Source of the DNA: an uncultured Bacteroidales bacterium
Lineage (GTDB): Bacteria > Bacteroidota > Bacteroidia > Bacteroidales > UBA932
Reading direction: 5' to 3'
NCBI GenBank assembly: GCA_946187365.1
Contig: CAMHRD010000009.1
Span: 1-12,446, forward strand
DNA: 12,446 nucleotides
Of the stretch, positions 6,435-12,446 are shown piece by piece. The notes beneath the pieces were generated by a model. It saw only the letters and a list, made by a program, of their open reading frames with translations, was not told the DNA's origin and searched no databases. Each line of letters begins with the position of its first letter. Position 1 is the stretch's first letter. The translations under genes and the position numbers were made by a program.

Positions 6435-7723
6435 AATTTATGACTGCCCAAGAGGCTGTCAAACTTATTAAGAGCGGAGACGGTGTCTATTTTCAGGGGA
6501 GCACCGCAGTTCCGGAGTTAATACAAGAGGCTCTGGCCCAGAGAGGTACAGAGCTCAAGGATGTTAAGATTTACAGTGCCTTCTGCATACCGAGAGGAGT
6601 TGCTCCATTCTGTAAGGAAGAGTTAAGAGACTCCTTCATTATCCGCTCGCTATTTGTCTGCGCAGACCAAAGGGAGTATATAGCCGCCGGAAACGGAAAT
6701 ATGATTCCCGCCTTTCTGGGAGAGATACCCTTCCTATTCAGAAGCAGACAGATTCCTGTAAATGTGGCTGTTATAAACTGCTCTCTGCCGGATGAGAATG
6801 GCTATTGCAGTTACGGAATCTCCGCAGATTTGGCAGTAGCAGCCGTTGAGAGTGCAGAGGTAGTTATTGCTCAGGTAAATAAGAGCATACCGTACCTCTA
6901 CGGAAGTGCAATGATTCACATATCTGATATTGATGCAGCCGTGGAGTGTGATATTCCTCCGGTAGCTATGGAGTTTGGAGAACCAACTGATATTGAGCGT
7001 GCTATAGGAAACAACATAGCCTCTGAAATACCGGACGGAGCCACTCTTCAGATTGGAGTCGGCGGTATACCGAACGCAGTTCTTAACGCCATAAAACATC
7101 ATAAACATCTGGGACTCCATACGGAGGCAATGACAGACGGAGTAGTCCGCCTAATGGAGGAGGGAGTTATTGACAACTCTATGAAGAAGTACATTCCGGG
7201 CAAGAGCGTAGGCTCTCTGGCTCTGGGTTCCAAGCACATGTATGAATTTCTCCACTACAACAAAGACGTTGAGTTCCATGATGTTGCAGTGACCAATGAC
7301 CCTCAGATAATCCGTATGAATCCAAAGGTTATGGCCATAAACTCTGCTCTGGAGATAGACCTTACCGGGCAGATTTGCGCAGACAGCATTGGAGAAAAGA
7401 TCTTCTCCAGCGTAGGCGGTCAGCATGATTTCATGTACGGAGGTGCACTATCCGAGGGAGGCAAGACATTCATTGCACTCCCTTCTGCAACAGCCAAGGG
7501 AAAGAGCAAGATAGTCCCTACCCTGACTCCGGGAGCGGGAGTTGTAACTACCAGATTCCAGGCGCAGTACATTGCTACGGAAAACGGCATAGTATATCTC
7601 AGGAATAAGGATCTGGCAGAGCGTGCCAAAGCCCTAATCTCAATAGCCCACCCTTCTGCAAGAGAGGAGTTGGAGAGAGCAGCCTTCAAGCGTTTTGGCC
7701 ACTCATTCAGCCGTCTCTACTGA
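6422..7723 (+). CDS. Acetyl-CoA hydrolase/transferase family CoA-transferase (4-hydroxybutyrate CoA-transferase-like)
   Basis: The 433-aa product belongs to the acetyl-CoA hydrolase/transferase family, which includes 4-hydroxybutyrate and butyryl-CoA:acetate CoA-transferases. These move CoA between carboxylic acids through a glutamyl-CoA intermediate. The glycine loop QIGVGGIPNAV (from 210), the catalytic-glutamate region LHTEAMTDG with Glu235, GGQHDF (332-337) and the C-terminal SKIVPTLTPGAGVVTTR and IAHPSAREELE blocks are all present. Length is normal. As the last gene of the ior operon, with a 13-bp overlap to the aminotransferase, its likely acyl group is the aryl-acetyl-CoA formed by IorAB, with acetate or another short acid as partner. 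That substrate is inferred from context. A general role in acetate, butyrate or 4-hydroxybutyrate fermentation remains possible. Its stop overlaps that of the convergent DUF4301 gene. Confidence 0.9.
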   Translation: MESVKFMTAQEAVKLIKSGDGVYFQGSTAVPELIQEALAQRGTELKDVKIYSAFCIPRGVAPFCKEELRDSFIIRSLFVCADQREYIAAGNGNMIPAFLGEIPFLFRSRQIPVNVAVINCSLPDENGYCSYGISADLAVAAVESAEVVIAQVNKSIPYLYGSAMIHISDIDAAVECDIPPVAMEFGEPTDIERAIGNNIASEIPDGATLQIGVGGIPNAVLNAIKHHKHLGLHTEAMTDGVVRLMEEGVIDNSMKKYIPGKSVGSLALGSKHMYEFLHYNKDVEFHDVAVTNDPQIIRMNPKVMAINSALEIDLTGQICADSIGEKIFSSVGGQHDFMYGGALSEGGKTFIALPSATAKGKSKIVPTLTPGAGVVTTRFQAQYIATENGIVYLRNKDLAERAKALISIAHPSAREELERAAFKRFGHSFSRLY

Positions 7724-9009
7724 TGATTCTTTCTTAAAAGATCCTGAATGCTCTTTACCGGATTGAAAGTAGAGAGCGGAACCTCTATGAACTGGGTGTT
7801 CCATCTGCTCATTGAGCCGTTCCAAAGACCCGGTAACTCTGTGTAATGCACCTTCTTACCCTCAAAGGTCTTCTCTACCTTAAGAGCAGTTGAAGGGTCT
7901 GTGAATTCACTCAGTCTGTATTTTGCTCCGCTGCAATCCTTTATGCAGCAGACAATATCCACAGGATTGAAGTGGGTAGATTTCTTAAGCAGTTCTTTAT
8001 CATCAACCTGCACACCCTCAAGTATTTGCAGAGAGGTACTTCCATCCTCTTCATTGCAGATAAAAGGACCTCCACCGGCTTCACCCTCGTTTTTAACCAT
8101 TCCGCAAACTCTGAGCGGACGGTCCAGAATGGAGATGAGGTAATCTGCAATCTCTCCCATAGGTGCACTAAACTTCTGCGTAATAAGGAGTTCTTCCTCC
8201 AGGAAACTGGTTGCTGCGGCAATAGCCTCCTCAAGTTCGTCTCCTCCCTGAGCACTCTGAAGATTCATTTGCAGAAGATTTGCCTGAGCCTTGAGCATAA
8301 CCGCCCTTCCCAAAAGCACTCTCTTCCACTTGATTGTATCATCCAGATACTTCTCCTTAACTACGTTGTCTATATTTTTAATAAAGATAAAGTCCTCATT
8401 TACAGTCTGCAAGTTCTTAAGCAGGGCACCGTGACCGGCCGGGCGCTTCAGAACGGTTCCATCCTTTTTAACTACCGGCTTGTTGTTGCTGCCGTATGCA
8501 ACTACGTCTGTAGCAGAATCCTGTGTGGAAAATTTTACGTGATACCTACAGCCGAATTTCTTTGAATAAGTCCCTCTTTTACTTCTCAGCAGTTTCCTGA
8601 ACTCCTCAATATGTTCCGGTGAAACGGTAAAGTGCAGATTTACAACGTCATTCAGATCCTTGGCATAGAAAGCACCCTCAACAAGATGCTCCTCAAACGG
8701 AGTGCGCACGCTCTCTCCGTATTTGTGGAACGGCAGCAGCCCCTTAGGAGTAGCAGCCAGTTTATCCTTTGAGGTTGAGAGATTTATGGCAATCTTATCT
8801 CTGTTTGCCTTAACTTCTGCCAGAGCCTTGTCATCCTTTCCAAAGAGAGGAGCAAACATTCTTGTTGCCGCACCGCTGGCAGGCACAAACTTGCAAAGCG
8901 TACCGGTAAAACTGTCTGCAGCAGATATTGCTGTATGTATCTCATCTTCAGTAAGTCTCTTAATTCCCCCATTTCTTGTGGAGGCCGCCTTTTTAATATT
9001 TAAACTCAT
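7717..9009 (-). CDS. DUF4301 family protein, possible nucleotidyltransferase-like enzyme
   Basis: I recognise this as a DUF4301 protein, a family of unknown function common in Bacteroidota. Three short motifs resemble the UDP-sugar pyrophosphorylase fold: PASGAATRM (43-51) in the place of the GGxGTR nucleotide loop, RPAGHG (189-194) like the PxGHG sugar-nucleotide loop, and IKNIDN (210-215) like the VDN metal-site strand. The C-terminus GLWNGSM...FNPVK...DLL is typical of the family. Catalysis has not been tested as far as I know, so the activity is inference. The start is unsure: the ATG at 9007-9009 gives 430 aa and overlaps pdxB by 17 bp. An in-frame ATG at 9072 would add 21 residues that do not look like family sequence. 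Family members I recall are about 500 aa with an extra N-terminal helical stretch, so this one appears short at the front. It is last in the recF-dciA-pdxB operon. Confidence 0.85.
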   Translation of the reverse strand: MSLNIKKAASTRNGGIKRLTEDEIHTAISAADSFTGTLCKFVPASGAATRMFAPLFGKDDKALAEVKANRDKIAINLSTSKDKLAATPKGLLPFHKYGESVRTPFEEHLVEGAFYAKDLNDVVNLHFTVSPEHIEEFRKLLRSKRGTYSKKFGCRYHVKFSTQDSATDVVAYGSNNKPVVKKDGTVLKRPAGHGALLKNLQTVNEDFIFIKNIDNVVKEKYLDDTIKWKRVLLGRAVMLKAQANLLQMNLQSAQGGDELEEAIAAATSFLEEELLITQKFSAPMGEIADYLISILDRPLRVCGMVKNEGEAGGGPFICNEEDGSTSLQILEGVQVDDKELLKKSTHFNPVDIVCCIKDCSGAKYRLSEFTDPSTALKVEKTFEGKKVHYTELPGLWNGSMSRWNTQFIEVPLSTFNPVKSIQDLLRKNHQ

Positions 9010-10024
9010 TTCTGTAGATATATTCGGTTCTGATTTTTTCAAAATTTTCCGGTTCGCACCGAAGCATTGCATCCACCTCTTTTATTGGGAAGAACTCCAA
9101 CAGTTGTTTCTCTATATCTCCCGATAGTTTAAGCGTATGTCTTCTCTCTTCTACGCTCTCTCCGTATCTTTCCAACTCCTTTATACCCAGCAGTGTAGCA
9201 ATGCTCTTAACAACCGCAGCAGTGCCGTTTTTCTTACCTTCAACGGAATAACCGGCAATATGGGGAGTGGCAATATCGGCCCTTGAAAGCAGCGCCCTGT
9301 TTATATTTGGTTCATTGCACCATACATCCAGTATAACCCTCCCAACTCTCTTTGTGGCAAGAAGAGCCTCCTCATCCAAAACCTCTCCCCTTGAGCAGTT
9401 TATAAAGGTTGCCCCCTCTTTGATTCTGGAGAAAAACTCAGCGGAAGCCATTCCTCTTGTGGTTACATCCAGAGGAGTGTGCATAGTCACAATATCTGAG
9501 TTTTGCAGCACCTTATCCAATGAAAAATAAGGAATTGAACCGCCGTAAATCCTCTGTTCCTGCTCTTTAGGAGGGTCATTACGCATCACCTTAAAGCCCA
9601 TTGCCTCACCCAAGCGAGCTACCTTTTCCCCTACGTGGCCCGCACCAATCACACCCAGAGTAATCTTATTTCTTTCAGAAACTGTTGAAGGGATTAGATT
9701 TAAAGCGGCAAGGGAGGTGAATACATACTGCATAACCGCACCGCTGTTACAGCCGGGAGCGGAAAACACCTTTATGGAATTGGCGTTGCAGTATGGAATA
9801 TCTATATGATCTGTTCCAATGGTGGCCGTGGCAATGGCCTTAACTCCGCTTCCATCCAACAACTCCGCGTTGCACTTTGTTCTGGTTCTGATTATCAGAA
9901 TCTTATCGCCCACCGCAGACTTTATTGCAGAGGAGAATTCTCCCCCTTTGCAGTAGAGAGTCTCAACGTATGGTTCAAAGAGACCTCTAATATACGGTAT
10001 GGCGTCATCTATAATCAGTTTCAT
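8993..10024 (-). CDS. pdxB: Erythronate-4-phosphate dehydrogenase PdxB
   Basis: PdxB oxidises 4-phosphoerythronate to 2-oxo-3-hydroxy-4-phosphobutanoate, an early step of the DXP-dependent pyridoxal phosphate pathway, in the cytoplasm. The 343-aa product is a D-2-hydroxyacid dehydrogenase. PdxB-type IGTDHIDIPY and FSAPGCNSGAVMQYV appear around 69-101, the Rossmann loop is GVIGAGHVG (124-132), and the catalytic triad is Arg212 (NCSRGE), Glu238 (CNEPN) and His255 (TPHIAGYS). The C-terminal tail ending near YIYRNEF resembles the end of the PdxB dimerisation domain. At 343 aa it is shorter than the E. coli enzyme (about 378). It begins 2 bp after dciA ends, and its last codons overlap DUF4301. 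Other 2-hydroxyacid dehydrogenases are possible, but the APGCN block and TPHIAGYS favour PdxB. Confidence 0.92.
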   Translation of the reverse strand: MKLIIDDAIPYIRGLFEPYVETLYCKGGEFSSAIKSAVGDKILIIRTRTKCNAELLDGSGVKAIATATIGTDHIDIPYCNANSIKVFSAPGCNSGAVMQYVFTSLAALNLIPSTVSERNKITLGVIGAGHVGEKVARLGEAMGFKVMRNDPPKEQEQRIYGGSIPYFSLDKVLQNSDIVTMHTPLDVTTRGMASAEFFSRIKEGATFINCSRGEVLDEEALLATKRVGRVILDVWCNEPNINRALLSRADIATPHIAGYSVEGKKNGTAAVVKSIATLLGIKELERYGESVEERRHTLKLSGDIEKQLLEFFPIKEVDAMLRCEPENFEKIRTEYIYRNEFKY

Positions 10025-10026
10025 AA

Positions 10027-10317
10027 CTACCTGAAGACTATCTTCTTAACCACATCGGAACCCAGAGCGTTGTTAATCTTATCCTTAACGGAGAAGACCC
10101 TTGCTGCTAGCATACTTCTTAATATTGAGGAACTTATGGTGCAGTAGAGAACTCCCTCCTTAAAATATTTGGACATAGTGGCCTTGGTAATATTCTCCTC
10201 CATAACCTCGTCCCAGGTGCGCAACACCCTTGCGGCCAGAATATTATCTCCCTTCTCAATATCATTGAAATACTCCTTTAAGAGAGCACCCAGTTTTGTT
10301 GGCTTGTTTCGTTTCAT
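10027..10317 (-). CDS. DUF721/DciA-like small protein
   Basis: This 96-aa protein fits the DUF721 family, whose DciA members help load the replicative helicase DnaB in bacteria lacking DnaC/DnaI-type loaders. The DUF721 core is visible: an amphipathic N-terminal helix with LGALLKEYF, a VLRTWDEVMEENITKAT segment (the usual W...VG...AHT region) and a strand-helix block GVLYCTISSSILRSML. It is close to the minimal domain length, without the C-terminal extension seen in some proteobacterial DciA. It overlaps recF by 4 bp (ATGA), which indicates coupling, and ends 2 bp before pdxB. The pairing with recF agrees with a role in replication or repair. I leave the symbol empty because helicase loading has not been shown for this short Bacteroidota type as far as I know. 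Confidence 0.85.
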   Translation of the reverse strand: MKRNKPTKLGALLKEYFNDIEKGDNILAARVLRTWDEVMEENITKATMSKYFKEGVLYCTISSSILRSMLAARVFSVKDKINNALGSDVVKKIVFR

Positions 10318-11435
10318 ACCTCTTTAATATTACCCTGTTCCACCTCAAAACTCTTGCACTCTCCCCCTATCTTTTTTACCAGCTTCTCCATCCTCACCTT
10401 GTTGCTGTCTGTAATGAAAATCTGAGAAAAGTCTTCACCCACAACCAGTTGGAGCAGATACTCCACCCTGCTCATATCAAGTTTATCAAAGATGTCATCT
10501 AAAAGGAGGATTGGAGCAGTGCCGTTAAACAGCCGCTTCATAATAGAGAACTGTGAGAGTTTGAGCGCAATCAAAAAGCACTTCTGCTGCCCCTGGCTTG
10601 CACAGCTTTTGAGCGGATGGAACTCTCCGTCTGCCGCAGTAATCTCAAAATCCAAATCATCGCGATGGATTCCCGCAGTGGTAAAGCCCATCATACGGTC
10701 TCTCTCCCAGTTTTTCTTCAAAACCTCACTCAGACTCATCTTCTCAAGGTCACTGGAGTACCTTACCGCCACAGACTCCGCTCTGCCGCTAACCTTTGCG
10801 TAATACTCACCAACGCTTTGGTTGAGCTGCTCTGCCAATTCTCTCCTCTTATCATATATATAGGAGGCCAGAGAGGTAAGCTGAATATCTATGGCTTCCG
10901 TAAGTTCTTCATTATCACCGGCATTTTTGAGCAGGCCGTTGCGCTGGGCAATCAGCTTGTTATACCTCTGCAGTTTAAAGAGATACTCCCTGTCTACCTG
11001 AGAGAGAAGAGCATCCATAAAGCGGCGGCGCTCCCTGCCGGAAAGGTTTATAAGAGAGGAGTCAGATGGGGAGACCATAACTATCGGGAAGATGCCAATA
11101 TGGTCTGAAAGCCTCTTGTAGGCCTTTCCCTCCCTTTTGAGCAGCTTGCCCTCCTGCGGCCCCTTTCCGTAAATGGCGAGCCCTATTGTGGTGAGCGAGC
11201 CGTCATCCATAACGTAGGTTCCGTTCAAAGCGGCCGCCTCCGCACCGTGGCGAATGGAGAAGGAGTCCTGGTAGTTGAAGAAACTCTTGGTCATGGAGAG
11301 TGAGTATACCGCATCCAGAAGGTTGGTTTTGCCCACACCGTTGTTGCCGGAAATACAGTTCAGTTTTCCGGAGAAAGAGAGCTCCGCAAGGCGGATGTTC
11401 TTAAAATCGGTGACAGTAATCTTGCTTAAAAACAT
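10314..11435 (-). CDS. recF: DNA replication and repair protein RecF
   Basis: RecF is an SMC-like ATPase that binds gapped DNA and, with RecO and RecR, loads RecA at stalled forks. The 373-aa product is full length. Walker A GNNGVGKT is at 30-37, the ABC signature region with SQGQQK at 280-285, and Walker B LLLDD at 310-314 followed by the D-loop KLD. FKNIR near the N-terminus (DFKNIR, 10-15) and RRRFMDALLSQ are RecF family blocks, and the short coiled lobe between the ATPase halves is RecF-like, not the long arms of RecN or SMC. It is the first gene of the minus-strand operon recF-dciA-pdxB-DUF4301 and is separated by 71 bp from the divergent TPR gene. dnaA and dnaN, its neighbours in many bacteria, are absent here. 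Confidence 0.96.
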   Translation of the reverse strand: MFLSKITVTDFKNIRLAELSFSGKLNCISGNNGVGKTNLLDAVYSLSMTKSFFNYQDSFSIRHGAEAAALNGTYVMDDGSLTTIGLAIYGKGPQEGKLLKREGKAYKRLSDHIGIFPIVMVSPSDSSLINLSGRERRRFMDALLSQVDREYLFKLQRYNKLIAQRNGLLKNAGDNEELTEAIDIQLTSLASYIYDKRRELAEQLNQSVGEYYAKVSGRAESVAVRYSSDLEKMSLSEVLKKNWERDRMMGFTTAGIHRDDLDFEITAADGEFHPLKSCASQGQQKCFLIALKLSQFSIMKRLFNGTAPILLLDDIFDKLDMSRVEYLLQLVVGEDFSQIFITDSNKVRMEKLVKKIGGECKSFEVEQGNIKEV

Positions 11436-11448
11436 AAGACAAAAAACT

Positions 11449-11481
11449 ATTGCAAAATTAGAATTTTATTCTGTAAATTTG
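11449..11481 (+). promoter_or_regulatory. Predicted promoter for the TPR gene
   Basis: A perfect TAnnTTTG box, TAAATTTG, lies at 11474-11481. ATTG at 11449-11452, 21 nt upstream, serves as a one-mismatch -33 box. The expected transcription start near 11488 leaves a leader of about 19 nt before the ATG at 11507. This is the best -7 box in the window. Confidence 0.6.
11453..11460 (-). promoter_or_regulatory. Candidate -7 box for the recF operon
   Basis: Read on the minus strand, 11460 to 11453 is TAATTTTG, a fit to TAnnTTTG, placed 18 bp before the recF ATG. No convincing TTTG -33 box lies 19-21 nt further upstream. The box abuts the -33 element of the divergent TPR promoter, so the two polymerase sites would overlap. 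Confidence 0.4.
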
Positions 11482-11506
11482 CACTTCGCATAAAATCTTA
11501 AGAAAA

Positions 11507-12187
11507 ATGGCTAATAATAAAAATGTACGTACTGAGCGTGAGCAAAATGTAGCTGAGGCAGTATCTAAGACAGAATTGTTTTTTGAAAACAACAAAAAGA
11601 CCATAGCATATATCGTAGCCGGCATTATAGTGGTGGCTGCCCTTGTATTTGCCTGGATTAACCTTATCACCATACCTAAGCAGAAAGAGGCTGTAGATCA
11701 GCTTTTCACTGCTGAGCGCTATTTCAGGACAGATTCCTTCAACCTGGCGCTTAACGGAGACGGAAACGCTCTCGGATTCAAGCAGGTGATTGAGAAATAC
11801 GGCAAGAAGGCGGGCCAGGCTGCCTACTTTGACGCAGGCGTTTGCTGCCTTCGTCTGGGTGACAATGACGGTGCTATCTCATACCTTAAGAAATACAGCA
11901 CAAAGGATAAGATAATGCAGGCAAGAGCAAAGTCCTGTATTGGTGATGCCCTTGTAAATAAGGGAGATGTAAAGGGTGCGGTTTCATACTTTGAGGATGC
12001 CGCAGCAACCGCAGACAATGTTCTTGCAGCCGGTTACCTTCTCAAACTTGGTCTTTGCCAGGAGGAGTTGGGAAAGCCAACAGAGGCAATCAAAGCATAC
12101 CAGAAGATAAAGGATCTCTACGGAAACACTCCGGAGGGATACGAGATTGACAAATATATTTCTAGAGCACAAGCCGCTATAAAATAA
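11507..12187 (+). CDS. Membrane-anchored tetratricopeptide repeat protein
   Basis: The 226-aa product has a short charged N-terminus, one hydrophobic segment (about 33-54) and then a soluble domain of helical TPR-type repeats. Repeat-like units are seen around AAYFDAGVCCLRLGDNDGAISYLKK, a following SCIGDALVNKG...AVSYFEDAA unit and YLLKLGLCQEELGKPTEAIKAYQK (quoted in parts). The topology suggests N-terminus inside and TPR domain in the periplasm, like YfgM-type proteins. TPR domains hold protein partners; the partner here is unknown. Similar genes sit beside recF and the DUF721 gene in other Bacteroidota, from memory, often near ribH, but here the next gene is yebC-like. The start is the ATG preceded by AAGAAAA, without Shine-Dalgarno. 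YebC follows after 6 bp, probably in one transcript. Confidence 0.85.
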   Translation: MANNKNVRTEREQNVAEAVSKTELFFENNKKTIAYIVAGIIVVAALVFAWINLITIPKQKEAVDQLFTAERYFRTDSFNLALNGDGNALGFKQVIEKYGKKAGQAAYFDAGVCCLRLGDNDGAISYLKKYSTKDKIMQARAKSCIGDALVNKGDVKGAVSYFEDAAATADNVLAAGYLLKLGLCQEELGKPTEAIKAYQKIKDLYGNTPEGYEIDKYISRAQAAIK

Positions 12188-12193
12188 GCTGTT

Positions 12194-12446
12194 ATGGGAA
12201 GAGCGTTTGAATTCAGAAAAGAGAGAAAATTCAGATGGGGCAACATGGCCCGCGTCTTCACAAGATTGGGAAAAGAGATAACAATTGCTGCAAAGAACGG
12301 CGGTCCGGATCCGGACTACAACCCTACCCTTAGAACCATAATCCAGACGGCAAAGAGTGAAAACATGCCTAAGGAGAACATAGACAGGGCAATAAAGAGA
12401 GCAGTTGAGAAGGATCAGAGTGATTACCAGGAGATAGTATACGAGG
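12194..12446 (+). CDS. YebC/PmpR family (TACO1-like) protein, N-terminal part (cut by window edge)
   Basis: YebC-family proteins have been described both as DNA-binding regulators and as factors that help ribosomes pass difficult peptide stretches, the role of mitochondrial TACO1. The 84 codons present show the family N-terminus: MGRAFEFRKERK, the RWGNMARVFTRLGKEI helix, the GGPDPDYNP loop (41-49) and the NMPKENIDRAIKRA helix. The remaining two domains lie beyond the right edge. The start ATG at 12194 is 6 bp after the TPR gene. Family assignment is secure; regulator versus translation factor cannot be settled from this fragment. Confidence 0.93.
   Translation, partial: MGRAFEFRKERKFRWGNMARVFTRLGKEITIAAKNGGPDPDYNPTLRTIIQTAKSENMPKENIDRAIKRAVEKDQSDYQEIVYE

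Noticed and set aside
7972..8565. Plus-strand open frame of 197 codons opposite DUF4301
   Set aside because: It is antisense to a gene with clear family motifs; the translation is rich in unlikely stretches and matches nothing I recognise.
510..10024. Functional link through PLP: pdxB makes it, LysA and the aminotransferase use it
   Set aside because: The genes are in separate operons on both strands, and PLP enzymes are common enough for this to be chance.
10617..11108. Plus-strand open frame of 163 codons opposite recF
   Set aside because: RecF motifs on the other strand explain the sequence; this frame is a codon-bias shadow.

Overview
The window looks like chromosomal core genome from an anaerobic member of the Bacteroidota, most likely Bacteroidales. 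Three things point there: starts preceded by AT-rich DNA with almost no Shine-Dalgarno sequence; intergenic boxes resembling the Bacteroidota promoter (TTTG, about 19-21 nt, TAnnTTTG); and a typical gene set (DUF4301, recF beside a DUF721/DciA gene, a membrane-anchored TPR protein, a deoxyhypusine-synthase-like protein, an IorA without ferredoxin domain). No rRNA, tRNA, CRISPR array, insertion sequence, phage gene or attachment site was seen. Nearly all of the window is coding, and no intergenic gap exceeds about 145 bp.

Layout, left to right. (1) Minus strand: lysA (diaminopimelate decarboxylase) followed 6 bp later by ffh (SRP GTPase), whose 3' part runs off the left edge. (2) Plus strand, divergent from lysA: a deoxyhypusine-synthase-like gene. 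(3) Plus strand, behind its own promoter-like sequence: a tight four-gene operon of iorA, iorB, a class I/II aminotransferase and an acetyl-CoA hydrolase/CoA-transferase family gene. (4) Minus strand, convergent with that operon with overlapping stop codons: recF, dciA-like, pdxB and DUF4301, in transcription order, all touching or overlapping. (5) Plus strand, divergent from recF: a membrane-anchored TPR protein and then the 5' part of a YebC/PmpR-family gene cut by the right edge.

The most interesting unit is region 3. Read as catabolism, the aminotransferase would turn an aromatic amino acid into its aryl-pyruvate. IorAB would decarboxylate this oxidatively to aryl-acetyl-CoA plus reduced ferredoxin. 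The CoA-transferase would pass the CoA to acetate or another acid, releasing aryl-acetate and saving the thioester energy. Read backwards, the same enzymes would assimilate aryl-acetates into aromatic amino acids by reductive carboxylation. The substrate is inferred, not shown. IorA lacks the C-terminal ferredoxin domain of archaeal IorA, and the operon encodes no ferredoxin.

Other points: the DHS-like protein keeps the catalytic lysine but has Tyr where human DHS has an active-site Asp; DUF4301 carries motifs reminiscent of UDP-sugar pyrophosphorylases; and both divergent intergenic regions carry closely spaced opposing -7-like boxes. None of this proves a new system. It is a mostly ordinary core region with one well-defined metabolic cassette.
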